A DNA stretch of 64,000 nt from Pilatotrama ljubarskyi (taxonomy: Eukaryota > Basidiomycota > Agaricomycetes > Polyporales > Polyporaceae), in the NCBI GenBank assembly GCA_022385805.1, contig MU277693.1, positions 124,001 through 188,000 on the forward strand. Direction: 5' to 3'. The position numbers and the translations under genes are program-made. Below the pieces are notes generated by a model. The model was not told the origin of the DNA. It saw only the letters and a list, made by a program, of their open reading frames with translations, and did not search any database. Positions 35,581 through 46,900 of the stretch are shown here, piece by piece; the first letter of the stretch is position 1; the number at the start of each line of letters is the position of its first letter.

Positions 35581-37163
35581 TCACTGTAAACGTCCGCCAC
35601 GAGATATCTTGACAGACATGACTGCTACTTACGTAGTACTCGATCTCCATCTGACAAGTATCGCCGTTCAGCTTCAACCACGGATAGAGAAACAAGCGTA
35701 CTCACAAAGAGGAAGGCGACAGACCGGGGCCACTTGATATGCAGCCCGACAGGGTTGTATACCTCCTCGTTCAGCATGTCGATCGTCGCCTTGAGCCGCT
35801 CCATCTCCTGCAACTCCAACTGTCAGCGACCATCGTGCAGCTGCAGAGTATGACCAACCACACCTTCTCGTAGTGCGACTTCTTCACCGCTCGTGAGACC
35901 TGTAGACTGAAGAACGCGAGCGCGTTGTCGACGAACGCGTGGCCTGTGCTGTGCGCCGACAGCAATATCTCGTTTATGGCGTTGATCGTCTCGAGGAACT
36001 GCGTAGGCGTAATCTGGGAGGCGAAACGCATACTATCAGCATGCTGTTGAAGATTACTACATCCGCCAGCAGTACGAGGGGAAGGGCAGCAGGAAGATAT
36101 CGCTGTCGCACAAGTCAAAGGCTAAAGAACAACGCGAAAGGCCACTCACCCTGCCCTCAAGCTCCAACGGGTACGTCGATGAGAACTGCGGCAGCTCTCC
36201 ACCACTGTAGTCCCGCTCTATTCGTACGATCTCTCGCGGATGGTGCACGCCAATCTGGCCTACCGGGTCGGTCCCGTACGCCGAGTCAACTGGGGGCGGG
36301 CCGAAGTAGTATGCGGAGTGAGGGATGAGCGGCCGGTTTGAGCTAGTTTGATTGGCAAGGAATACCATGAGTCAGCATTCAGGGAGAGAGCGGGAGGTTC
36401 CGCAAACGAGAGATAGCGGAGCGAAGCGTGAGCCAATCGACCATCCAATGAACGACGGCTCGACAACGCACCTCCGCGGCTTGTTTGAGAAGTCGTGTAT
36501 CGTACGCGTCTTCGCCGTCCTAAACTCATACCTCTGCGGGCTGATCCGACCACGCTCTGCCTCGTCTTGCATCTCCCAAGCCGGCGGGGAAGGCGGATGC
36601 ACGTCCAGCCTTAGCGGGTGCTCCTGCACGCGCTCCCGCTCTCCATCCCGTTCCCGCTCTCTCTCGCGCTCCCTATCGCTGCCAGAACCGGATCCGTACA
36701 AGGTCGACCCGCCAGGCTCGTGCTCCGCGCTCGGCGTGGGCGTGGGCGTGTCTCCTGCGCGATGTGCCGTGGTGATGTCCGCCTCCGTCTCGCCTTCAAG
36801 ATCCACTTCGATATCCGTGTCCGCCCCGCGCTGAGCGTACGGATGCACGTGTACGTCCGTGCTCGCGCGCAACGTCGAGTCTGGGTCGACGTACGACTCG
36901 TCCGCGTCTGCGCGCACTGGGCCCGAAATGTCGATGACGATGTCCGCGGGGTCGACCTCTGGCGGCGCCGCCTTCAACCCTAGCTTCGACATCTTGTCCG
37001 CGGCGGGAGGGCGGTGCTCGAGGTCGACGTAGTCTTTCGGGGGAGGCGTGGGGGGCACGGGCGACGCGCTCGTGGATTGTGCGTGCGGCGCCTCGTGCTG
37101 AGGGATTTGTGCGGGCACAGAGAGCGCGCCCGCAGGCGAGGTTGGTCGGGAGCTCGAACTCAT
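35581..37163 (-). CDS. ERF4: ERF4 / golgin-A7 family protein, palmitoyltransferase accessory subunit
   Basis: Partner of a DHHC palmitoyltransferase (Erf2 type) that palmitoylates Ras and other proteins at the ER/Golgi. ATG at 37161-37163 (MSSSSRPTSPAGALS). A 250-residue disordered N-terminal half has an Arg-Glu/Asp dipeptide run (about 36640-36680) and PYAQRG-like islands. The ERF4 domain follows over several exons: REIVRIERDYSGGELPQFSS, TYPLELEGR, ITPTQFLETINAINEILLSA, FVDNALAFFSLQVSRAV, then MERLKATIDMLNEEVYNPVG and LHIKWPRSVAFLF. The last coding piece is MEIEYY, after which a GTAAGT donor and a TTTACAG acceptor would put the TGA (35581-35583) alone in the final exon. If that intron is not used, translation continues into a non-homologous tail. 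Confidence 0.88.
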
Positions 37164-39936
37164 GTTGCTAGTTCCAGTCTTTGCGTAATGTCTCTGCGAG
37201 GGAGATCGGTATGTTCGGAGACTCCGCGTGGGACGGTACCGAGGTAGATGGGTAGGGGTCGAAAGGACTCAAGTCACAGTAAACCCTGTATGGCTATGAA
37301 GCAGTATTTGAGAACACGTGCATCGACTGAGCTTCAAGGATGTCAGCAATAGAGCAAGGTGAGGCGAGGCGAGTTCAAGGCGAAGTGTCAAAGGACTCCA
37401 TACAGTACAAGCGCCCACGCGGAACGCGCGCGGACATCGGGCGCTACATACTCGGCCCAGCACGACGTTCTGACAATCTCGCAAACACAATTTGGCCGAG
37501 AAAACCAGCTACGTTATGGCGTGCTGTATCCACTTGGTGCGTAGAGGAATCAGGACTACGGCATGTGTCTGCTCCTGGCTTCGAAACAGTTCGCAGGACG
37601 TGCCTAGTCTCCCAGAGGGAGACCTATATATCACGCTCTACTGGAACGGGGAAGACGAGCGTGCGAAGGGACGTGCCATGAACACTGGCGAATGAATCAG
37701 TTCATGCACGGGTTTACCCCTGTACAGCGTTCGCCCGCAGTGACCGGATCCGGAATACCGCCCCGGCTCAGGCATTCATGGAGCTCATACCGTGGTCCGT
37801 CTATATAGCCCTAGTTAGGTGCGTGAACCGTTGTGTGCCGCTTTATTTCGAAGGTAGTATATATCAGGCAGTTTCCATGATCACCCTTATAGTCTTGGTC
37901 CAGAATGTTCAGATTCAGAACGCCTGTATGATGAGCGACTTACTGCGAGCAGGGTTCAGGTCTATCCTGGTCAAATGGAGTCCGCAGTCTGAAGCCAGCA
38001 ACGTGCAGACTCTCCGAGGCAGGTGAGGCACGCAGCACTCTGGAACGCTCGACGACGGCTCCATGCATTCGCGAAATGCTTCCGCTCGACCGTCTTCACG
38101 ATCGCCTCCTTTGCTCCGATGGCACAGACCGAGGTAGTCGTCTTCGTGCGGCGCGTCCCTGTAGACATTGATATTCTGAGCAGACGGAATATGGTGCACT
38201 CAGGCTTTCTCATTCATGGCATGGTATTCCATCTACTGATTGGAGGTGCCGAAACCCCTCCAAGGTTACTCGACACATCCCCACCTCTCGCGCTTCTTTT
38301 CGGTCCACGGTGACAAGACAGGCGGCATCTCTGCTTAGAGGGGGTTGCAAATGCAATGCTTCCGCCCTCCTACTTTCTTCGGCCATCCGCTCCTGTCAGA
38401 TGCCTTCGTAGTCCCTTCACAGGCCGCCAGAGAACTGCCACCCAGGCCGAGACGGCTTCTGTTCTTTTCTCCAGAACAAGTATGCCTACTAGACAGCCAC
38501 TGGTAGCAGCCGCCCCCAATTCCAACTGCCCGAGCCTTCCATTCCGATTTGTTCTTATATCCGCCCCGATCATACCCTACACGCCTCCCGCCCCGGGCAC
38601 GCCTTCCGTCGCCGTCTTCTGACCCTGTAACCACTCGCCCCTCACTACCGCAGACTACCGCCTGGCACTGCTGATGACCCAGCGGACAGCAGTGTGCAAA
38701 GCCGGATCGGGAGTAGTCCACACAGGCTAAACGTGACGCCACCATACCATCCTCCCGCCGGCGGCACATCGGGCTCACACAATTTCTCCTTCCTTCTCAT
38801 CTTCCACAGCCCCTGTGGCCTCTCGAGCCGTCGTCAACCATGACGACGTCCTCCTGGGCCCAATGTCCACCAGGCCCCTCGTAGGCTGCAGGCTCCGAGC
38901 TGATCGGGGTCAAGTCTGCAAGGGTTGCGCCGCAAGTGGGAGATCCGAAGGCTTCATAGGGGCTTCAGCTCAGATCGTCCACGCTACACGGACAGCCTCT
39001 GGAAGGCACCAAGATATATTGTGCTCGGCAGCGTCCCTAGCCTGGCGCGTTGACGCGTACATGCGCTCATCTTGCACTTGAGACACACCTACGACCGTTA
39101 GAGGGGTGTCATGCATCTTCTGAGCCTGAGATACCGATGCGCGACGTCTTTCCATCGTGACCTAGTCATTTTTCCAGCACGTAACATGGCGCAAAGAACG
39201 TGACTCCCTCCGGGAACATGAACCGCACACATTCCCGCACGTCCACCTCCGATTCCGATTCCGCGTCCACAAGCTCAAGTTGAGCAAGCCACAGCGCGGT
39301 GGCGCACGCCTAATTGCAGATCCGGATTCACGCCGCGAGATCGCACGATCGAGATGACGATCGTACCAACCACCGATATGCTGAACGCCACGTCAGCTTC
39401 TACGGTGTAGTTGGTAGACCGCAAGGTCAGTGGGACTTAGAGCTACATATCGCTCGACCCACCAATGCGACGCCGATGCAATGGCTGCACAAAATTGATG
39501 AAGTCGGGAAACGTTGCTTGTTGCAGGATATCTATAGGTGCATATGGTACATGGTGCTGCACTATTCTTGTGGAGAAAAGCCGAGACTGCTTGCAGCGAA
39601 TGCGGAAGACGGGAGAATAGATACTATGGTACGGGCTACATACGAGAAGCGGCATGCCATGTCATAACGAGTCGTCGTCGGTATATGCGAATGCACGAGA
39701 GTACGAGAATGTCACAATGTTCAAGCCAGATTCAAGTGCAGGAAGACAAAATAAGCAGAGGAAATGGTGTGATAGGACGTTTGACCACCAAGAAGAAACA
39801 CGCCCAGAAGCGACAGCAAAGTCTACGACATTCACGCATAGCCGAAACGCGCAGTGTGCGCGTTCGAGCTCCGCCGACTAGCAGAACCGAAATCGATGAA
39901 CGACCGCACCGAAGGAGCGAGCAAAGAAGAAGATGC
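37164..39936. other. Gene-poor stretch, 2.8 kb
   Basis: Holds the ERF4 promoter and, near 39900, the 3' flank of the Cyc8-type gene. No exon with homology or splice support was seen. The frame at 38335-38778 has low-complexity Gly/Arg composition and no support. Confidence 0.4.
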
Positions 39937-42900
39937 TCACGAAGCAGGACCAGGCCGCCCTCCCCCATTACCACCATTACCACCACCGTTGCCATTGCCG
40001 TGGCTCGACGCAGACGAGGGTGAGGGCGTCGTCTTCGTCACCGGGGAACCGCCCTGCGCAGAGTGAATGACGATCTCGCGCTTCCCACGCGGAGGCGACG
40101 CCGAACGCGAGTGCATCCGTTCGTCCTCCGCAGGGCTCGTCGCGTTAGAGGGAGGCGACCGCGTCGACATGGACGGCAGGCCCATGGGCGGCGCACCATG
40201 ACCCGCGAGACCCGCGCCGATCGGGCGTGGGTGCGGCGGAAGCATAGTCGGCAACTGCGGGCTGTTAGGGTACGAACGGGCATTCTCAGGAGGCTGGCGC
40301 ATGTCAGGGGAGTGCGACGTCGGCTGCTGGCGGAAGGGTATAGGGCTGAGTCGCGTAGAGGGGGTGGGTGTGGGGCGGCCGTTTGACGGGGGCGACACGC
40401 GCTGGCTCATGCTGCCAACACGGGAGCGCTTCGCGTCAACGTGCTCTTCAGGGCCGGGGCTCAGCGGTCGCTTGTTGCTGGGAGGCGACATGCGGGACGA
40501 GACTGAGGGGCGACGAGCCATAGCGTGCTGCTGTTGAGGCGAAGCGGCGACACCGCGGTTGCCACCCGGACCGCTGGGAGCAGCGAAGCCACGCGGGTCC
40601 GAGGGCCTGTACGACGCGAGGCCGATGAGCGCATCCGCGACACCCTCGTCGTAGTCTTCGTCGAGGGCACGTGTAGGAGGGAGGTGGGTCGAGTTCGTAG
40701 GGGACGGCTGCACAGAGCGGTTCGCTGAGCCTGAGCCATTTGAGCTCGAAGGCTCCGGGCTGCCGTTGGTCTTCGACTGGCGATAGTCGAGCTTGAAGGC
40801 CGACTGCGTCGCCCCGTTGGAGTCGTATGGGCCCTCAGCACGCTGGCCCTCCTCCTTCACGCGCTTCTGCTGTGGCTGACGCCGCTTGCGCTCCTTCTTG
40901 GCCGGCTCCGGGCCCGTGACGGATGAGTTCGATTCCGTGTCCTTGTCGCGGGTCTGCCGGCGACGCCTGTCCTTTACTTCACCAGGCGGTCCTCCCTGCG
41001 CGCCGAGATGAGGACTCTCGGACGTACGCGCAGGTCCGCCCAGGTGAGCTTGCTGCGCCATGTGCATCCTCATAGCCTCAGGCGAGCCTGCGTAGCGAGG
41101 ATCGGCGCGCGGCTCGATGACGACCTCGCGCTCATACTCGCGCGCGGGGTCGTACCGCCTGCCCGCCGGCTCGTGGGACATCTCATGAATCGTCGGACGC
41201 GGAGAAGCCCGACCAGCAGGACCAGGCATTCGCGCGTCCCAATGTTGAGCGGGGTATCCGGGATGCGCGGTACGCGGAGACACCTCGGGCGGGCTGCGCT
41301 CGCGAGCCGAACGCGAGCTGTTGCGGCGCTGCGGCGGCACAGGCGGGGAGTGCGGGCGAGACTGGTAGAAGGGCGGCTGAGGGTGGCCGTACTCCATCGG
41401 GGGGCGACCCCGGCGCTCGCGGTCCCACTCGTTGCCCTCCACGATCATGCGCCTGTTCCATCCCGGCTCCTCGCGCGGGTACGGAGGAGGCGACCTCCTC
41501 GGACCGCCCGAGACCTGCGGAGGACCCAACGGGGGCCGCTCGGGGAAATTCTGCATCATGTGGCCTGCGGTGGACCGAGGGCGGGGGTGTGGCGGAGGGG
41601 ACGCGGACGTCGATGGCACGCGCATCGGGTGAAACGCGGGGTCGTGCGGATGCTGAGGGTGCGCGGAGTGGCGATGCGGCTCAGGCGGACCCTGCATCTG
41701 CGGTGCGGGATGGTGCAGCAGACTCTGGCCAGCGGGCCCGCGAGGACCGGGCTCGCGAGAGGGAGGCGGCGGGTAGGAGTTGGAGTGCTCGCGAGCGTGC
41801 AGTGGCGGCCGGTCGACGTCCATGGGCGCCAGCGGGGTATGAGAAGGAACATGGCGAGACTCATCGAGCACGAGCGGCGGGGGCGGGCCTCCACGGAACG
41901 GACCGGGGGAGGACCTCCCAGCCAATTGGGGAGGAACAGGGGGCGGGAGATCGCTCTGACCTCCGCGAGCGTCGGTAGGGAAGAGCGGGCGAGAGTTTGA
42001 CTGCATCAAAAGCGGGGGTCCACTCAGACCCGCGGGCGGCATCATAGGGTTCGCGTAGGCAGTCGGATGGACATCTTGCGGACCAGGGGCCGCAGGAAGC
42101 GCTTGACCTGTCGCCTGCGCCTGCTTGAGGAGCGCCAACCGCTGCGTAATGGCGGTGTTTGTAGGGTCGAGCTCAGCGGCTCTTGCGTAGGCGTCAATCG
42201 CATCGGAGATTTGATTGTTGCAACTCTCGTAGAGGCTGCCAAGGTCGAACCAAACCTCCGAGATGTAGGGATTGATGCGAATGGCGCGGGAGTAGGCGTC
42301 AAGGGCGTCGCGGTACTGGTTGATTTGGAAATAGAGGACGCCGATGGAACACCAGAAGGTCGGGTTCCGCCCGTCTCGGTAAACCGCCTGCTGGTATGCC
42401 TCATATGCTTTGTTGTACTTCTGACCGGCCATGTATGCCCGGCCGAGAAGATACCAACTCTGCGCATCGCCCGGTTCTACCGAGGGAAGGGTCAATCGGC
42501 TGAACATACCGCACATTGCACCTATCCACGTACCTGCCTCGAGGCTCTTGGTGAGATACTGGATGGCAAGTTCCTGGTTCTGGAACGACGAGCCGTCCTG
42601 GTGGTACAGCCATCCAAGCTGTTGGAGCACCTTCGCATGGTTCGGGTTCTCCTGCACGACGCGCTCATACGCATCCCGCGCACGAACGTGCTACAAAGAA
42701 ATCATGATCAGATGAGGACATCTTCCCACAAATGGCACCGAAACACGTACGTCGCGCTGCTGCTCAAAGACGTGCCCGATCTGGAACCAGATATCCGCGT
42801 GCGCGAGGGGGCTCGGCGGATTACGCAGGATTCGATCGAAGCATTCTAGGCTCTCTTGATACTTGCCCTGCTGCTTGTAGATGATCCCCAGGCGGAACAA

Positions 42901-43954
42901 GATTTCATTCGCCTTGTCGAAGTCTAGAATCCGGCAAGAGACGCTCCATGAGAGCCTGAGCATGCCAAGTGACACCCGCCGTGCCACATACCTTTGTCCA
43001 TTTTTAGAACGGACGAGAAGGCCTCCTCGGCGTGATCCAAGGAGCCGTAACGGTCATACAGGATCCCGATTCCATACCAAAGTTTCGGGTCCTCCTGGGT
43101 CACGAGGAGACGGACGAATGAGTAATGTGACAAAGAAGACGCCGGAATGGAGGAACGAACTTTGGGCTGCGGAAGGAAGTATAACGCCTGCTGGTAGGCC
43201 GCGTATGCCTTTTGAAGGTCATCTTGCATGAGGTAGCAATGACCTGGGAAAGGGATGATGAGAACCAGCCTGCGGCAATACACGGGCGTGGGACGCACCG
43301 AGGGCACTCCATACTTCGCCGTTATCACCCTGCAGCTGGAGGGCGGCCTGGAAGTACTCGACAGCCTGTGAACGCGGAGTATTGTGAGCAGATAGATCGG
43401 GCGGTGTGTCGGATGACGTAAGATGCGAAGGCAGGAAGGCGATGTTGGTTTAGGTTCAGACGGCACGTACCTTTGGGTAATTCTCTTTGATCCGCGCGAT
43501 GCCCGCAACTTGTGTCAGGCCAGACAAGGAGTGGCTATTGTGACGGAGCGCGTTCTCGTACGCGGAAAGCGCGTGCTCCAGGTTTCCCATCTGCTCGGCT
43601 ACTCGACCTATTGATCCGAGACCGATGAGTCTGATTGGCAGGATCGCACCAGCGCGTGAGACACCGACCTATCATCAACCATGTTTGTTCGTTTGCTTGT
43701 GCGAGCTTCTCGATGGGGGACTTGTCCTCCTCGCTGTTGGCGTTTCGCCCACCGGAGGGACCAGGGAGTGGTGCCCCCGGTGGTGGGGGGCGGCTCGACG
43801 GACCGCCATGCGCACCACCGGGCACAATGCTGTTGCCGTTCATATGGGCCGCATGTGGATGTGGATGAGATGGTGGCGGGAGGGAGTGAGAGTGGTGGGG
43901 GTCGTGGAGGCGGATGTCCCGCTCCGCCTGGCGGGGTGTGTGTCGGACGGACAT
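39937..43954 (-). CDS. SSN6: General transcriptional corepressor, Cyc8/Ssn6-type TPR protein
   Basis: Adaptor subunit of the Tup1-Cyc8 corepressor, linking DNA-bound repressors to Tup1 in the nucleus. ATG at 43952-43954 (MSVRHTPRQAERD); a His/Pro-rich lead precedes the TPR array, which begins near SPIEKLAQANEQTWLMIG. Successive TPR blocks include MGNLEHALSAYENALRHNSH, YPKAVEYFQAALQLQGDNGE, LWYGIGILYDRYGSLDHAEE, FRLGIIYKQQGKYQESLECF, VLQQLGWLYHQDGSSFQNQE, WYLLGRAYMAGQKYNKAYEA, CSIGVLYFQINQYRDALDAY and VWFDLGSLYESCNNQISDAI, which match the Cyc8 order. The large last exon (39937-42657) is a Pro/Ser/Arg-rich tail of about 700 residues ending in Gly-Asn repeats. Stop TGA at 39937-39939. The TPR half is interrupted by several introns and the tail by none. 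Confidence 0.93.
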
Positions 43955-46900
43955 GGGGTGGTGTCGAGTCGAGATGTGGAGGACCACCGGAGGAGGCGAG
44001 GGGAGGAGACCTGATGTGGACGACACTGAGGGTGAGGACGGGGATTGGGGGCGACACGGAGACGAAGGCAAAAGAGGGCCCAGGTGAACAGGAAGGAGTA
44101 TATAAGTGGCTGCGGGAAAGAGATCAGGGCGCAGAGGAAGGCGATCAGAGATCTCTCCAGAGCACACCGGCGCCTGCAGAAAATTGGGAAGATGCGATCT
44201 TGCCCAACACACGCGCCAACTTCCCCGTCTCCAGGCAAATGCAAATTCCCCGTTCAGGAGGTTGTTCTACCGACACGTCGGCCCTTCCTCGGCAACTATC
44301 CAATCTTCCTGCAATCGAGATCTCCCTGCCCTGTTCGATGTCATCGACCTGCCTGATGCGGACAACGCTCGCCCGCACAGCTCATGTTTCTCCTCATGTC
44401 ATGTCTGCGCCAAGTCTTCGCTTCCGATCCTGTCCGCTGCCTGTCCCCGCTGGAACCTTCTACCGCCCCCGGGGAACCGGGTTGCTCCTCCGCACCACAT
44501 CGTTCCTCTTTCGGGCTTCTTCCTCGCGATAATCGTCTGCGCCTCCCTTCGTGCGTCCCGTCCAATCGCGATAAATAAGTGCACGTCGAGCAGGCTTTGC
44601 CACGCCCTTCTCGCCGTCCGCATTCGGACGGCCTTCTGCCCTTCGCCCGCCGCCACATAACTCGTGGGCCTTCATTCGTGGCAACCGCTGCGCCGCGCCT
44701 GCAGATCACCGCCATCCGGACATCACACTTCCCTTCCCTCCAGGCCCAATCCCGGCTCGTTGTCCACCATCCGCAAGAAGACGATGCGGTTGCCGAGACC
44801 AGTGGGCGCCGGGCTCGGCGATTCGCGCGGTCATACGTACACATCCCCGCGCCGTGCTCGGCGTCCCCGCAGCGCGCGCAGGTCAATCTGGCTCCTGCAT
44901 CACCTCATTACGGCTGCACCATTCATCTCGCACCATTTCCTGATGCGCGGCTGATCTGCCCCTCGCCCGGAGTGCCGCCGCTGCTGCCATCAGCACCTAT
45001 GATCCATTCGCGAGCTGCTAGTTCGCGCGTCTTGTTACACTCAGGGCGAAAGCATCGCAGACCCACACGGTTGACAGATCGCGAAGCTGTCCCGCTGCAA
45101 CGCGTTCCCAGGGACGCTTGCTGTTCATGCGGGCAGGCCGGTGCACGAGACAGGTCTCAGCGGTGCGCCGCCGGGTGTGGGAGCCGTGCGCGATGGAGAG
45201 AGTTGGGCAGACAGCATGCGAGCTTCGAATGCAGAAGGGGCAGAAGCGACCCGTTTCCTCGGGCGGCGCGGCACGCGAGAGGGCGAGACGAGAACGTGCC
45301 CAGCGCGCGATCGAATCTGCGATCAGTTGCCCCGCTCGGCCGCTGAGTCTGCGACTCTGCGCCAGTCCATTCTGGGTGCGGAATTCGAGAAGGGAGCGAG
45401 GGAGCAGTGAGACCGTGTGCTCCACCTGCCGCATTGATAAGCGTCGCGGAGACGGCCGTGCGGGACAGACGCCCGCTCTGACCCTGGTGACGTTGCCTCT
45501 GCATCAGGCTGTCCTGACCCGAGAGTGTGGTTCCCTTCGGTTGATCTCACCGGGCTCATTTGTGACACAGCCTCCGTCCCTCTGCCGGCCTCCTCCCGAG
45601 TCCCGAGTCCCGACGCCCAGGCCAGAGCCTCGCCGCCGCCTCCATGCAAGCGGGGCCGCCCAGGTTCATTGATGGATCATCTTATCACGCGCCCACCGGG
45701 CCCCTTTCCAAACCTGAACATGTCCCGCCGCGCAGCGGCCTCGCGCCCGGACGTCGACAAAGAGGCTTATCGCCTCGATCTTCGGCCCGCACTGCGTGGT
45801 GTGGAGAAAGGGGCTGGGGGCGCACATGCGCCCACACAAGCGTGCGCGTGCGGAGCGTCGTCAGGTCGTTAGGTACACCCGACGGCACCAACGTCAAACT
45901 AGCGTCCCGGCGCACACCAGCTGACGGTGCTGTGCGCCTTGCGATCTCGTTCGATATGGACAAATCCCAGCGGGCGAGGGGCGACCGCCGCCGGCATTGC
46001 TTTTATCCTCGTGATTGGCTCTCGCGTGCATACGACGACAGACGACGACGTCTGCGCGTCAAGGAACGGCAGCGGAGCGCCCGACACAGGGAAAATAGAA
46101 CGTAACCGCCTCGACCGCGCGCGTGCAAGGACAAGCATCGCGAAGAGCATCCTTTAGCTTAGGAGAGCTTAGGGCATCTTCGGCCGACGCATCGCTTGAT
46201 AGAAAGAGCCACGCATTTGCACGATCCACCGACGGTCCCACGGGCAAAATACTGCCATTTGGCACTCGATCTCAAGCGCCGTCGTTCGCCCGCGATCACG
46301 TTCTCGCGACGTCGACGTCTCGCGGTCTCTGTGCTCACGGGGTTCCAAGACGTTTGGCAGCGGGAGCGCACCGGCGTCCCTGGCCTCGGACTTGAGGTTG
46401 ATTTCCAGACACTGTCACCGACCTGGGACACCGGACTACCTGACTGACACCTGTAGCCGCGTCTCTTGCGTGTCGACAGGCAGGGAAGTACGCCATCGCT
46501 GTCAACGTACGCGCCCAACATAGTCGTTTAGTCAGCGCAGCTACGTGAACACATACATACAACAGCGTTCATGTGAACCCTGACGACTCCGCAGGAGTCA
46601 AGGACACCAAGTTCTGGTACAAACAACTACACACCTGTCGCTCCACGTTTGTCGGCCAGTGAAAGCGGGGCTCACCTGCACCGCACCCCGCCCATACATT
46701 ATCGGCGACGGAAAATGAAAGGGCGTTTTCCGGCCAGCCAATCGTCGACGAACCGATACGCCCAGAAGCGCACGTCGAACCACAGCAAGGAAGCGGAGCC
46801 TGTCCAGTGGCACCGGCTCGCATTATTGAGTGCGACAGACGCGATTCGGCTGAATACGCGTATTTACAATGCACATCAGCGCACTTTTGACTTATCTAGA

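Noticed and set aside
41008..42000. 330-codon plus-strand frame opposite the Cyc8-type tail
   Set aside because: Arg-rich antisense shadow of the Pro/Ser/Arg-rich coding tail; the sense strand has clear homology.
44579..45346. 255-codon plus-strand frame upstream of the Cyc8-type gene
   Set aside because: It overlaps several equally long frames on both strands, has no homology or splice context and lies in expected promoter or leader sequence.
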